DNA of 64,000 nt, from NCBI RefSeq assembly GCF_023091745.1, contig NC_068920.1, positions 7,812,001 through 7,876,000 of the forward strand. The letters run 5' to 3'. Position 1 is the stretch's first letter. Each line of letters begins with the position of its first letter. The translations under genes and the position numbers were made by a program. This DNA comes from Budorcas taxicolor (Eukaryota > Chordata > Mammalia > Artiodactyla > Bovidae). The notes beneath the pieces are model-generated. The model was not told the origin of the DNA. It made no database searches and saw only the letters and a program-made list of their open reading frames with translations. This document shows, in pieces, positions 25,343 through 38,689 of the stretch.

Positions 25343-28300
25343 ATGGATTTTGGGGTGCCTTTGAGTCTCCCCAGGGGAGTCAGGCCTCGTCTCGTGTGGG
25401 GGCATGCACGTGCGCTTCCCTCCCGAGCTGCAGCAGTAAGGTCACGCTTCGTGTCACGTGGATCAAGGGATCTGTGGCTTTCCCTCGAGGCTTTCCTTCG
25501 AGGCTTTCCCAGGAGGCTTTGCCACAGTGCTGTGCCAAGTGCCACCTTGGTGTGAGTCGATCCTCGGCGTGAAAGACGAGCCGGTGAAGGGAAAAGAGGT
25601 TCCTCTGGAATGGACTGAGACATCTGGGGGACTCTTGGAATGGTGACACGACCCTGGAGTTCCTCTCGCCGTTCCTGTTGATAGGGCCTCCTCTTGAGAT
25701 GCGACGGGAACGCCGGGAATTCTTTCCCGACGAAGCAGGGAAAGGATCCCTCACCTCGAGCTACGAGGCGGAAACGGGGCTCCTCTGGATGTGGGCGGGA
25801 CCCTCGTGTTTCCTCTCGAGTGGAGAAGGGTATGTCAGGGAACTTCTTGAGTTGCACCAAGGGTGTGAAGGACCCTTTCGACGTTCCAGAGGTGAGGTGT
25901 GATTAGCCCCGAGAAGCCTCTGCGGAAATGGGCCTCATCTCGCCTGCAGGGAAGAACCTCCTGGATATTCTCGAGTTGCGGCAGGTCTCCTCGAGTTACG
26001 ACGGGGACCTCAGGGACCCGCTCTGGTGGCCTCAGGAAGGGCCAGTCCCCATGCGAGTTGCTAGGGGCCATCTCGGGATTCCTCTCCCATCGATGCCGGG
26101 GCCTAAGACCTTGTGTGGAGTCGGGGCCTGAACCTGAGCATTCCTCTCCAGTGTTGACATGGATCTTGGGGTGCCTCTGAGTCTCCCCATGGGAGTCAGG
26201 CCTCGTCTTGAGTGGGGCCATGCACGTGCGCTTCCCTCTCGAGCTGCAGCAGTAGGGTCACGCTTCCTGTCACGTGGATCAAGGGATCTGTGGCTTTCCC
26301 TCGAGGCTTTCCCTCGAGGCTTTCCCACGAGGCTTTCCCACAGTGCTGTGCCACGTGCCACCTTGTTGTGAGTCCATCCTCGGCGTGAAAGAGGAACCGG
26401 TGAAGGGAAAAGAGGTTCCTCTGGAATGGACTGAGACCTCTGGGGGACTCTTGGAATGGTGGCAGGACCCTGGAGTTCCTCTCGCCGTTCCTGTTGAGAG
26501 GGCCTCCTCTTGAGATGCGACGGGAACGCCGCGAATTCTTTCCAGAAGAGGCAGGGAAAGGATCTGTCACCTCGAGCTACGAGGCGGAAACGGGGCTCCA
26601 CTGGATGTGGGCCTACCCTCAGGTTTCCTCTCGAGTGGAGACGGGTATGTCGGGGAACTTCTTGAGTTGCACCAAGGGTGTGAAGGACCCTTTCGACGTT
26701 CCAGAGGTGAGGTGTGATTAGCCCCGAGAAGCCTCTGCGGAAATAGGCCTCATCTCGCCTGCAGGGGAGAACCTCCTGGATATTCTCGAGTTGCGGCAGG
26801 TCTTCTCGAGTTACGACGGGGACCTCAGGGACCCGCTCTGGTGGCCTCAGGAAGGGCCAGTCCCCATGCGAGTTGCTAGGGGCCATCTCGGGATTCCTCT
26901 CCCGTCGATGCCGGGGCCTAAGACCTTGTGTGTAGTCGGGGCCGGAACCTGAGGATTCCTCTCCAGTGTTGACATGGATTTTGGGGTGCCTCTGAGTCTC
27001 CCCAGTGGAGTCAGGCCTCGTCTCGAGTGGGGGCATGCACGTGCGCTTCCCTCCCGAGCTGCAGCAGTAGGTTCACACTTCCTGTCACGTGGATCAAGGG
27101 ATCTGTGGCTTTTCCTCGAGGATTTCCCTCGAGGCTTTCCCACGAGGCTTTCCCACAGGGCTGTGCCAAGTGCCACCTTGGTGTGAGTCGATCCTCCGCG
27201 TGAAAGACGAGCCGGTGAAGGGAAAAGAGGTTCCTCTGGAATGGACTGAGACATATGGGGGACTCTTGGAACGGTGGCACGACCCTGGATTTCCTCTCGC
27301 CGTTCCTGTTGAGACGGCCTCCTCTTGAGATGCGATGGGAACGCCCGGAATTCTTTCCCGACGAAGCATGGAAAGGATCCCTCACTTCGAGCTACGAGGC
27401 GGAAACGGGGCTCCTCTGGATGTGGGAGGGACACTCGTGTTTCCTCTCGAGTGGAGACGGGTATGTAGGGGAACTTCTTGAGTGGCACCAAGGGTGTGAA
27501 GGACCGTTTCGAAGTTCTAGAGGTAAGGTGTGATTAGCCCCGAGAAGCCTCTGCGGAAATGGGCCTCCTCTCGCGTGGAGGGGAGAACGTCCTGGATTTT
27601 CTCGAGTTGCGGCAGGTCTTCTCGAGTTACGACGGGGACCTCAGGGACCCTCTCTGGTGGCCTCAGGAAGGGCCAGTCCCCATGCGAGTTGCTAGGGGCC
27701 ACCTCGGGATTCCTCTCCCGTCGATGCCGGGGCCTAAGACCTTCTGTGGAGTCGGGGCCGGAACCTGAGCATTCCTCTCCAGTGTTGACATGGATTTTGG
27801 GGTGCCTCTGAGTCTCCCCAGGGGAGTCAGGCCTTGTCTCTTTGTGGGGGCATGCACGTGCGCTTCCCTCCCGAGCTGCAGCAGTAGGGTCACGCTTCCT
27901 GTCACGTGGATCAAGGGATCTGTGGCTTTCCCTCGAGGCTTTCCCTCGAGGCTTTCCCACGAGGCTTTCCCACAGGGCTGTGCCAAGTGCCACCTTGGTG
28001 TGAGTCGATCCTCGGCGTGAAAGACGAGCCGGTGAAGGGAAAAGAGGTTCCTCTGGAAAGGACTGAGACATCTGGGGGACTCTTGGAATGGTGGCACGAC
28101 CCTGGAGTTCCTCTCGCCGTTCCTGTTGAGAGGGCCTCCTCTAGAGATGCGACGGGAACGCCCGGAATTCTTTCCCGACGAAGCAGGGAAAGGATCCCTC
28201 ACCTCGAGCTACGAGGCGGAAACGGGGCCCCTCTGGATGTGGGCGGGACCCTCGTGTTTTCTCTCGAGTGGAGACGGGTATGTCGGGGAACTTCTTGAGT

Positions 28301-29100
28301 TGCACCAACGGTGGGAAGGACCCTTTCGACGTTCCAGAGTTGAGGTGTGATTAGCCCCGAGAAGCCTCTGTGGAAATAGGCCTCATCTCGCATGCAGGGG
28401 AGAACCTCCTGGATATTCTCGAGTTGCGGCAGGTCTTCTCGAGTTACGACGGGGACCTCAGGGGCCCGCTCTGGTGGCCTCAGGAAGGGCCAGTTCCCAT
28501 GCGCGTTGCTAGGGGCCATCTCGGGATTCCTCTCCCATCGATGCCTGGTCCTAAGACCTTGTGTGGAGTCGGGGCCGGAACCTGAGCATTCCTCTCCAGT
28601 GTTGACATGGATCTTGGGGTGCCTAGAGTCTCCCCAGGGGAGTCAGGCTTCATCTCGAGTGGGTGCATGCACGTGTGCTTTCCTCCGGAGTTGTAGCAGT
28701 AGGGTCACGCTTCCTGTCACGTGGATCAAGGGATCTGTGGCTTTCCCTCGAGGCTTTCCCTCGAGGCATTCCCACGAGGCTTTCCCACAGGGCTGTGCCA
28801 CGTGCCACCTTGGTGTGAGTCGATCCTCGGCGTGAAAGACGAACCGGTGAAGGGAAAAGAGTTTCCTCTGGAATGGACTGAGACATCTGGGGGACTCTTG
28901 GAATGGTGGCACGACCCTGGAGTTCCTCTCACCATTCCTGTTGAGAGGGCCTCCTCTTGAGATGCGACGGGAACGCCGGGAATTCTTTCCCGACGAAGCA
29001 GGGAAAGGATCCCTCACCTCGAGCTACGAGGCGGAAACGGGGCTCCTCTGGATGTGGGCGGGACCCTCGTGTTTCCTCTCGAGTGGAGACGGGTATGTCG

Positions 29101-32100
29101 GGGAACTTCTTGAGTTGCACCAAGGGTGGGAAGGACCCTTTCGACGTTCCAGAGGTGAGGTGTGATTAGCCCCCAGAAGCCTCTGCGGAAATGGGCCTTA
29201 TCTCTCCTACAGGGGAGAAACTCCTGGATATTCTCGAGTTGCGGCAGGTCTTCTCGATTTACGACGGGGACCTCAGGGACCCGCTCTGGTGGCCTCAGGA
29301 AGGGCCAGTCTCCATGCGAGTTGCTAGGGGCCATCTCGGGATTCCTCTCCCGTCGATGCCGGGGCCTAAGACCTTGTGTGGAGTCGGGGCCGGAACCTGA
29401 GGATTCCTCTCCAGTGTTGACATGGATCTTGCGGTGCCTCTGAGTCTCCCCAGGGGAGTCAGGCCTCGTCTCGAGTGGGGGCATGCACGTGCTCTTCCCT
29501 CCCGAGCTGCAGCAGTAGGGTCACGCTTCCTGTCACGTGGATCAAGGGATCTGTGTCTTTCCCTCGAGGCTTTCCCACAGGGCTGTGCCAAGTGCCACCT
29601 TGGTGTGAGTCGATCCTCGGCGTGAAAGACGAGCCGGTGAAGGGAAAAGAGGTTCCTCTGGAATGGACTGAGACATCTGGGGGACTCTTGGAATGGTGGC
29701 ACGACCCTGGAGTTCCTCTCGCCATTCCTGTTGAGAGGGCCTCCTCTTGAGATGCGACGGGAACGCCGGGAATTCTTTCCCGACGAAGCAGGGAAAGGAT
29801 CCCTCACCTCGAGCTACGAGGTGGAAACGGGGCTCCTCTGGATGTGGGCGGGACCCTCGTGTTTCCTCTCGAGTGGAGACGGGTATGTCGGGGAACTTCC
29901 TGAGTTGCACCAAGGGTGTGAAGGACCCTTTCGACGTTCCAGAGGTGATGTGTGATTAGCCCCGAGAAGCCTCTGCGGAAATAGGCCTCATCTCGCCTGC
30001 AGGGGAGAACCTCCTGGATATTATCGAGTTGCGGCAGGTCTTCTCGAGTTATGACAGGGACCTCAGGGACCCGCTCTGGTGGCCTCAGGAAGGGCCAGTC
30101 CCCATGCGAGTTGCTAGGGGCCATCTCGGGATTCCTCTCCCGTCGATGCCGGGGCCTAAAACCTTGTGTGGAGTCGGGGCCGGAACGTGAGGATTCCTCT
30201 CCAGTGTTGACATGGATTTTGGGGTGCTTCTGAGTCTCCCCAGGGGAGTCAGGCCTCGTCTCGAGTGGGGGCATGCACGTGCGCTTCCCTCCCGAGCTGC
30301 AGCAGTAGGGTCACGCTTCGTGTCACGTGGATCAAGGGATCTGTGTCTTTCCCTCGAGGCTTTCCCTCGAGGCTTTCCCACGAGGCTTACCCACAGTGCT
30401 GTGCCACGTGCCACCTTGTTGTGAGTCGATCCTCGGCGTGAAAGAGGAACCGGTGAAGGGAAAAGAGGTTCCTCTGGAATGGACTGAGACATCTGGGGGA
30501 CTCTTGGAATGGTGCCAGGACCCTGGAGTTCCTCTCGCCGTTCATGTTGAGAGGCCCTCCTCTTGAGATGCGACGGGAATGCCGGGAATTCTTTCCCGAC
30601 GAGGCAGGGAAAGGATCCCTCACCTCGAGCTACGAGGCGGAAACGGGGCTCCTCGATGTGGGCGGGACCCTCGTGTTTCCTCTCGAGTGGAGACGGGTAT
30701 GTCGGGGAACTTCTTGAGTTGCACCAAGGGTGTGAAGGACCCTTTCGACGTTCCAGAGGTGAGGTGTGATTAGCCCCGAGAAGCCTCTGCGGAAATAGGC
30801 CTCATCTCGCCTGCAGGGGAGAACATCCTGGATATTCTCGAGTTGCGGCAGGTCTTCTCGAGTTATGACAGGGACCTCAGGGACCCGCTCTGGTGGCCTC
30901 AGGAAGGGCCAGTCCCCATGCGAGTTGCTAGGGGCCATCTCGGGATTCCTCTCCCGTCGATGCCGGGGCCTAAAACCTTGTGTGGAGTCGGGGCCGGAAC
31001 GTGAGGATTCCTCTCCAGTGTTGACATGGATTTTGGGGTGCCTCTGAGTCTCCCCAGGGGAGTCAGGCCTCGTCTCGAGTGGGGGCATGCACGTGCGCTT
31101 CCCTCCCGAGCTGCAGCAGTAGGGTCACGCTTCGTGTCACGTGGATCAAGGGATCTGTGGCTTTCCCTCGAGGCTTTCCCTCGAGGCTTTCCCTCGAGGC
31201 TTTCCCACAGGGCTGTGCCAAGTGCCACCTTGGTGTGAGTCGATCCTCGGCGTGAAAGACGAGCCGGTGAAGGGAAAAGAGGTTACTCTGGAATGGACTG
31301 AGACAACTGGGGGACTCTTGGAATGGTGGCACGACCCTGGATTTCCTCTCGCCGTTCCTGTTGAGAGGGCCTCCTCTTGAGATGCGACGGGAACGCCGGG
31401 AATTCTTTCCCGACGAAGCAGGGAAAGGATCCCTCACCTCGAGCTACGAAGCAGAAACGGGGCTCCTCTGGATGTGGGCGGGACCCTCGTGTTTCCTCTC
31501 GAGTGGAGACGGGTATGTCGGGGAACTTCTTGAGTTGCACCAAGGGTGGGAAAGACCCTTTCGACGTTCCAGATGTGAGGTGTGATTAGCCCCGAGAAGT
31601 CTCTGCGGAAATGGGCCTCATCTCGCCTGCAGGGGAGAACCTCCTGGATATTCTCGAGTTGCGGCAGGTCTTCTCGAGTTACGACGGGGACCTCAGGGAC
31701 CCGCTCTGGTGGCCTCAGGAAGGGCCAGTCCCCATGCGCGTTGCTAGGGGCCATCTCGGTATTCCTCTCCCATCGATGCCGGGGCCTAAGCCCTTGTGTG
31801 GAATCGGGGCCGGAACCTGAGGATTCCTCTCCAGTGTTGACATGGATCTTCGGGTGCCTCTGAGTCTCCCCAGGGGAGTAAGGCCTCGTCTCGAGTGGGG
31901 GCATGCGCGTTCGATTCCCTCCCGAGCTGCAGCAGTATGGTCACGCTTCCTGTCACGTGGATCAAGGGATCTGTGGCTTTCCCTCGAGGCTTTCTCTCGA
32001 GGCTTTCCCAGGACGCTTTCCCACAGGGCTGTGCCAAGTGCCACCTTGGTGTGAGTCGATCCTCGGCGTGAAAGATGAGCCGGTGAAGGGAAAAGAGGTT

Positions 32101-33151
32101 CCTCTGGAATGGACTGAGACATCTGGTGGACTCTTGGAATGGTGGCTCGACCCTGGAGTTCCTCTCGCCGTTCCTGTTGAGAGGGCCTCCTCTTGAGATG
32201 CGATGGGAACGCCCGGAATTCTTTCCCGACGAAGCAGGGAAAGGATCCCTCACCTCGAGCTACGAGGCGGAAACGGGGATCCTCTGGATGTGGGCGGGAC
32301 CCTCGTGTTTCCTCTCGACTGGAGACGGGTATGTCGGGGAACTTCTTGAGTTGCACCAACGGTGGGAAAGACCCTTTTGAAGTTCCAAAGGTGAGGTGTG
32401 ATTAGCCCCGAGAAGCCTCTGCGGAAATAGGCCTCATCTCGCCTGCAGGGGAGAACCTCCTGGATATTCTCGAGTTGCGGCAGGTCTTCTCGAGTTACGA
32501 TGGGGACCTCAGGGGCACGCTCTGGTGGCCTCAGGAAGGGCCAGTTCCCATGCGCGTTGCTAGGGGCCATCTCGGGATTCCTCTCCCATCGATGCTGGGG
32601 CCTAAGACCTTGTGTGGAATCGGGGCCGGAACCTGAGGATTCCTCTCCAGTGTTGACATGGATCTTGGGGTGCGTAGAGTCTCCCCAGGGGAGTCAGGCT
32701 TCATCTCGAGTGGGTGCATGCACGTGCGCTTTCCTCCGGAGTTGTAGCAGTAGGGTCACGCTTCTTGTCACGTGGATCAAGGGATCTGTGGCTTTCCCTC
32801 GAGGCTTTCCCTCGAGGCTTTCCCACGAGGCTTTCCCACAGGGCTGTGCCACGTGCCACCTTGGTGTGAGTCGATCCTCGGCGTGAAAGACGAACAGCTG
32901 AAGGGAAAAGAGTTTCCTCTGGAATGGACTGAGACATCTGGGGGACTCTTGGAATGGTGGCACGACCCTGGAGTTCCTCTCACCATTCCTGTTGAGAGGG
33001 CCTCCTCTTGAGATGCGACGGGAACGCCGGGAATTCTTTCCCGACGAAGCAGGGAAAGGATCCCTCACCTCGAGCAACGAGGCGGAAACGGGGCTCCTCT
33101 GGATGTGGGCGGGACCCTCGTGTTTCCTCTCGGGTGGAAACAGGTATGTCA
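29101..33151. repeat. Higher-order repeat of 5 units (4,051 bp), copy 1
   Basis: Five units (lengths by landmark 790, 814, 816, 816 and 815 bp; sum 4,051) form a block that is repeated immediately downstream. Identity starts at 29,101: base 29,100 is g while its partner at 33,151 is a, with more mismatches to the left (gggtatgtcg against caggtatgtca). I found no mismatch anywhere in the block in the stretches and reading frames compared. The run of identity continues 104 bp past one period, to 33,255, the pattern expected of a tandem duplication. The block opens with the short-unit subtype (landmark 29,422) and ends with the gcgtagag subtype (32,658). Confidence 0.93.
29422..30211. repeat. 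Short satellite unit (790 bp)
   Basis: Two-copy 13-bp tract near 29,557-29,583. It is the first full unit of the 4,051-bp duplication copy 1 and is indistinguishable from 33,473-34,262. Confidence 0.9.
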
Positions 33152-36100
33152 GGGAACTTCTTGAGTTGCACCAAGGGTGGGAAGGACCCTTTCGACGTTC
33201 CAGAGGTGAGGTGTGATTAGCCCCCAGAAGCCTCTGCGGAAATGGGCCTTATCTCTCCTACAGGGGAGAAACTCCTGGATATTCTCGAGTTGCGGCAGGT
33301 CTTCTCGATTTACGACGGGGACCTCAGGGACCCGCTCTGGTGGCCTCAGGAAGGGCCAGTCTCCATGCGAGTTGCTAGGGGCCATCTCGGGATTCCTCTC
33401 CCGTCGATGCCGGGGCCTAAGACCTTGTGTGGAGTCGGGGCCGGAACCTGAGGATTCCTCTCCAGTGTTGACATGGATCTTGCGGTGCCTCTGAGTCTCC
33501 CCAGGGGAGTCAGGCCTCGTCTCGAGTGGGGGCATGCACGTGCTCTTCCCTCCCGAGCTGCAGCAGTAGGGTCACGCTTCCTGTCACGTGGATCAAGGGA
33601 TCTGTGTCTTTCCCTCGAGGCTTTCCCACAGGGCTGTGCCAAGTGCCACCTTGGTGTGAGTCGATCCTCGGCGTGAAAGACGAGCCGGTGAAGGGAAAAG
33701 AGGTTCCTCTGGAATGGACTGAGACATCTGGGGGACTCTTGGAATGGTGGCACGACCCTGGAGTTCCTCTCGCCATTCCTGTTGAGAGGGCCTCCTCTTG
33801 AGATGCGACGGGAACGCCGGGAATTCTTTCCCGACGAAGCAGGGAAAGGATCCCTCACCTCGAGCTACGAGGTGGAAACGGGGCTCCTCTGGATGTGGGC
33901 GGGACCCTCGTGTTTCCTCTCGAGTGGAGACGGGTATGTCGGGGAACTTCCTGAGTTGCACCAAGGGTGTGAAGGACCCTTTCGACGTTCCAGAGGTGAT
34001 GTGTGATTAGCCCCGAGAAGCCTCTGCGGAAATAGGCCTCATCTCGCCTGCAGGGGAGAACCTCCTGGATATTATCGAGTTGCGGCAGGTCTTCTCGAGT
34101 TATGACAGGGACCTCAGGGACCCGCTCTGGTGGCCTCAGGAAGGGCCAGTCCCCATGCGAGTTGCTAGGGGCCATCTCGGGATTCCTCTCCCGTCGATGC
34201 CGGGGCCTAAAACCTTGTGTGGAGTCGGGGCCGGAACGTGAGGATTCCTCTCCAGTGTTGACATGGATTTTGGGGTGCTTCTGAGTCTCCCCAGGGGAGT
34301 CAGGCCTCGTCTCGAGTGGGGGCATGCACGTGCGCTTCCCTCCCGAGCTGCAGCAGTAGGGTCACGCTTCGTGTCACGTGGATCAAGGGATCTGTGTCTT
34401 TCCCTCGAGGCTTTCCCTCGAGGCTTTCCCACGAGGCTTACCCACAGTGCTGTGCCACGTGCCACCTTGTTGTGAGTCGATCCTCGGCGTGAAAGAGGAA
34501 CCGGTGAAGGGAAAAGAGGTTCCTCTGGAATGGACTGAGACATCTGGGGGACTCTTGGAATGGTGCCAGGACCCTGGAGTTCCTCTCGCCGTTCATGTTG
34601 AGAGGCCCTCCTCTTGAGATGCGACGGGAATGCCGGGAATTCTTTCCCGACGAGGCAGGGAAAGGATCCCTCACCTCGAGCTACGAGGCGGAAACGGGGC
34701 TCCTCGATGTGGGCGGGACCCTCGTGTTTCCTCTCGAGTGGAGACGGGTATGTCGGGGAACTTCTTGAGTTGCACCAAGGGTGTGAAGGACCCTTTCGAC
34801 GTTCCAGAGGTGAGGTGTGATTAGCCCCGAGAAGCCTCTGCGGAAATAGGCCTCATCTCGCCTGCAGGGGAGAACATCCTGGATATTCTCGAGTTGCGGC
34901 AGGTCTTCTCGAGTTATGACAGGGACCTCAGGGACCCGCTCTGGTGGCCTCAGGAAGGGCCAGTCCCCATGCGAGTTGCTAGGGGCCATCTCGGGATTCC
35001 TCTCCCGTCGATGCCGGGGCCTAAAACCTTGTGTGGAGTCGGGGCCGGAACGTGAGGATTCCTCTCCAGTGTTGACATGGATTTTGGGGTGCCTCTGAGT
35101 CTCCCCAGGGGAGTCAGGCCTCGTCTCGAGTGGGGGCATGCACGTGCGCTTCCCTCCCGAGCTGCAGCAGTAGGGTCACGCTTCGTGTCACGTGGATCAA
35201 GGGATCTGTGGCTTTCCCTCGAGGCTTTCCCTCGAGGCTTTCCCTCGAGGCTTTCCCACAGGGCTGTGCCAAGTGCCACCTTGGTGTGAGTCGATCCTCG
35301 GCGTGAAAGACGAGCCGGTGAAGGGAAAAGAGGTTACTCTGGAATGGACTGAGACAACTGGGGGACTCTTGGAATGGTGGCACGACCCTGGATTTCCTCT
35401 CGCCGTTCCTGTTGAGAGGGCCTCCTCTTGAGATGCGACGGGAACGCCGGGAATTCTTTCCCGACGAAGCAGGGAAAGGATCCCTCACCTCGAGCTACGA
35501 AGCAGAAACGGGGCTCCTCTGGATGTGGGCGGGACCCTCGTGTTTCCTCTCGAGTGGAGACGGGTATGTCGGGGAACTTCTTGAGTTGCACCAAGGGTGG
35601 GAAAGACCCTTTCGACGTTCCAGATGTGAGGTGTGATTAGCCCCGAGAAGTCTCTGCGGAAATGGGCCTCATCTCGCCTGCAGGGGAGAACCTCCTGGAT
35701 ATTCTCGAGTTGCGGCAGGTCTTCTCGAGTTACGACGGGGACCTCAGGGACCCGCTCTGGTGGCCTCAGGAAGGGCCAGTCCCCATGCGCGTTGCTAGGG
35801 GCCATCTCGGTATTCCTCTCCCATCGATGCCGGGGCCTAAGCCCTTGTGTGGAATCGGGGCCGGAACCTGAGGATTCCTCTCCAGTGTTGACATGGATCT
35901 TCGGGTGCCTCTGAGTCTCCCCAGGGGAGTAAGGCCTCGTCTCGAGTGGGGGCATGCGCGTTCGATTCCCTCCCGAGCTGCAGCAGTATGGTCACGCTTC
36001 CTGTCACGTGGATCAAGGGATCTGTGGCTTTCCCTCGAGGCTTTCTCTCGAGGCTTTCCCAGGACGCTTTCCCACAGGGCTGTGCCAAGTGCCACCTTGG

Positions 36101-37306
36101 TGTGAGTCGATCCTCGGCGTGAAAGATGAGCCGGTGAAGGGAAAAGAGGTTCCTCTGGAATGGACTGAGACATCTGGTGGACTCTTGGAATGGTGGCTCG
36201 ACCCTGGAGTTCCTCTCGCCGTTCCTGTTGAGAGGGCCTCCTCTTGAGATGCGATGGGAACGCCCGGAATTCTTTCCCGACGAAGCAGGGAAAGGATCCC
36301 TCACCTCGAGCTACGAGGCGGAAACGGGGATCCTCTGGATGTGGGCGGGACCCTCGTGTTTCCTCTCGACTGGAGACGGGTATGTCGGGGAACTTCTTGA
36401 GTTGCACCAACGGTGGGAAAGACCCTTTTGAAGTTCCAAAGGTGAGGTGTGATTAGCCCCGAGAAGCCTCTGCGGAAATAGGCCTCATCTCGCCTGCAGG
36501 GGAGAACCTCCTGGATATTCTCGAGTTGCGGCAGGTCTTCTCGAGTTACGATGGGGACCTCAGGGGCACGCTCTGGTGGCCTCAGGAAGGGCCAGTTCCC
36601 ATGCGCGTTGCTAGGGGCCATCTCGGGATTCCTCTCCCATCGATGCTGGGGCCTAAGACCTTGTGTGGAATCGGGGCCGGAACCTGAGGATTCCTCTCCA
36701 GTGTTGACATGGATCTTGGGGTGCGTAGAGTCTCCCCAGGGGAGTCAGGCTTCATCTCGAGTGGGTGCATGCACGTGCGCTTTCCTCCGGAGTTGTAGCA
36801 GTAGGGTCACGCTTCTTGTCACGTGGATCAAGGGATCTGTGGCTTTCCCTCGAGGCTTTCCCTCGAGGCTTTCCCACGAGGCTTTCCCACAGGGCTGTGC
36901 CACGTGCCACCTTGGTGTGAGTCGATCCTCGGCGTGAAAGACGAACAGCTGAAGGGAAAAGAGTTTCCTCTGGAATGGACTGAGACATCTGGGGGACTCT
37001 TGGAATGGTGGCACGACCCTGGAGTTCCTCTCACCATTCCTGTTGAGAGGGCCTCCTCTTGAGATGCGACGGGAACGCCGGGAATTCTTTCCCGACGAAG
37101 CAGGGAAAGGATCCCTCACCTCGAGCAACGAGGCGGAAACGGGGCTCCTCTGGATGTGGGCGGGACCCTCGTGTTTCCTCTCGGGTGGAAACAGGTATGT
37201 CAGGGAACTTCTTGAGTTGCACCAAGGGTGGGAAGGACCCTTTCGACGTTCCAGAGGTGAGGTGTGATTAGCCCCCAGAAGCCTCTGCGGAAATGGGCCT
37301 TATCTC
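33152..37306. repeat. Higher-order repeat of 5 units (4,051 bp), copy 2
   Basis: Second copy, at a constant offset of 4,051 bp, with landmarks 33473, 34263, 35077, 35893 and 36709 matching 29422, 30212, 31026, 31842 and 32658. Private variants are shared, for example a 6-bp deletion giving gctcctcgatgtgg at 30,649 and 34,700, gctttctctcgag at 31,990 and 36,041, and gtgcgtagag at 32,671 and 36,722. Identity ends at 37,306/37,307, where atctctcctac (33,251) meets atctcgcctgc. Either a very recent unequal crossover or a duplication made by the assembler would give this picture. Confidence 0.93.
33473..34262. repeat. Short satellite unit (790 bp)
   Basis: Two-copy 13-bp tract near 33,608-33,634. 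It is the copy of 29,422-30,211 within the second 4,051-bp block. Confidence 0.9.
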
Positions 37307-38689
37307 GCCTGCAGGGGAGAACCTCCTGGATATTCTCGAGTTGCGGCAGGTCTTCTCGAGTTACGACGGGGACCTCAGGGACCCGCTCTGGTGGCCTCAG
37401 GAAGGGCCAGTGCCCATGCGAGTCGGTAGGGGCCATCTCGGGATTCCTCTCCCGGCGATGCTGGGGCCTAAGACCTTGTGTGGAGTCGGGGCCGGAACCT
37501 GAGGATTCCTCTCCAGTGTTGACATGGATCTTGGGGTGCCTCTGAGTCTCCCCAGGGGAGTCAGGCCTCGTCTCGAGTGGGGACATGCACGTGCGCTTCC
37601 CTCCCGAGCTGCAGCAGTAGGGTCACGCTTCCTGTCACGTGGATCAAGGGATCTGTGGCTTTCCCTCGAGGCTTTCCCTCGAGGCTTTCCCACGAGGCTT
37701 TCCCACAGGGCTGTGCTACGTGCCACCTTGGTGTGAGTCGATCCTCGGCGTGAAAGAGGAACTAGTGAAGGGAAAAGAGGTTCCTCTGGAATGGACTGAG
37801 ACATCTGGGGGACTCTTGGAATGGTGGCAGGACCCTGGAGTTCCTCTCGCCGTTCCTGTTGAGAGGGCCTCCTCTTGAGATGCGACGGGATCGCCGGGAA
37901 TTCTTTCCCGACGAAGCAGGGAAAGGATCCCTCACCTCGAGCTACGAGGCGGAAACGGGGCTCCTCTGGATGTGGACGGGACCCTCGTGTTTCCTCTCGA
38001 GTGGAGACGGGTATGTCGGGGAACTTCTTGAGTTGCACCAAGGGTGTGAAGGACCCTTTCGACGTTCCAGAGGTGAGGTGTGATTAGCCCCGAGAAGCCT
38101 CTGCGGAATTAGGCCTCATCTCGCCTGCAGGGGAGAACCTCCTGGATATTCTCGAGTTGCGGCAGGTCTTCTAGAGTTACGACGGGGACCTCAGGGACCC
38201 GCTCTGGTGGCCTCAGGAAGGGCCAGTCCCCATGTGAGTTGCTAGGGGCCATCTCGGGATTCCTCTCCCAACGATGCCGGGGCCTAAGACCTTGTGTGGA
38301 GTCGGGGCCGGAACCTGAGGATTCCTCTCCAGTGTTGACATGGATTTTGGGGTGCCTCTGAGTCTCCCCAGGGGAGTCAGGCCTCGTCTCGAGTGGGGGC
38401 ATGCACGTGCTCTTCCCTCCCGAGCTGCAGCTGTAGGATCACGCTTCCTGTCACGTGGATGAAGGGATCTGTGACTTTCCCTCGAGGCTTTCCCTCGAGG
38501 CTTTCCCACGAGGCTTTCCCACAGGGCTGTGCCAAGTGCCACCTTGGTGTGAGTCGATCCTCGGCGTGAAAGACGAGCCGGTGAAGGGAAAAGAGGTTCC
38601 TCTGGAATGGACTGAGACATCTGGGGGACTCTTGGAATGGTGGCACGACCCTGGAGTTCCTCTCGCCGTTCCTGTTGAGAGGGCCTCCT
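37307..38689. repeat. Ordinary subfamily A units between two duplications
   Basis: Landmarks 37524 and 38340, both 816-bp units with four 13-bp copies. Individual private changes are scattered (cccggcgatgctgg near 37,455, ctagagttac near 38,171, catgtgagttgc near 38,231, ccaacgatgcc near 38,268). I see no close partner for this stretch inside the window. Confidence 0.8.

Larger units (their letters stand above)
14623..29100. repeat. Subfamily A array with rearranged higher-order structure
   Basis: This stretch reuses segments of the first 9 kb in shifted order. Offset to the start of the window is 14,622 at 14,668-15,673, then 13,808 at 16,273-16,917, 12,990 at 17,903-18,547 and 12,176 at 18,883-20,400, so roughly one unit is missing at each step. 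From about 24,145 to 25,405 the sequence matches 29,014-30,274 at offset 4,869. The short unit recurs at 15,611 and 24,553, again 8,942 bp apart. All units are direct and none is interrupted. Step positions are approximate to within a unit. Confidence 0.8.

Noticed and set aside
29101..37306. A mobile element explaining the 4,051-bp duplication
   Set aside because: The block consists only of five satellite units, its ends fall inside a unit, and it has no terminal repeats or target-site duplication.
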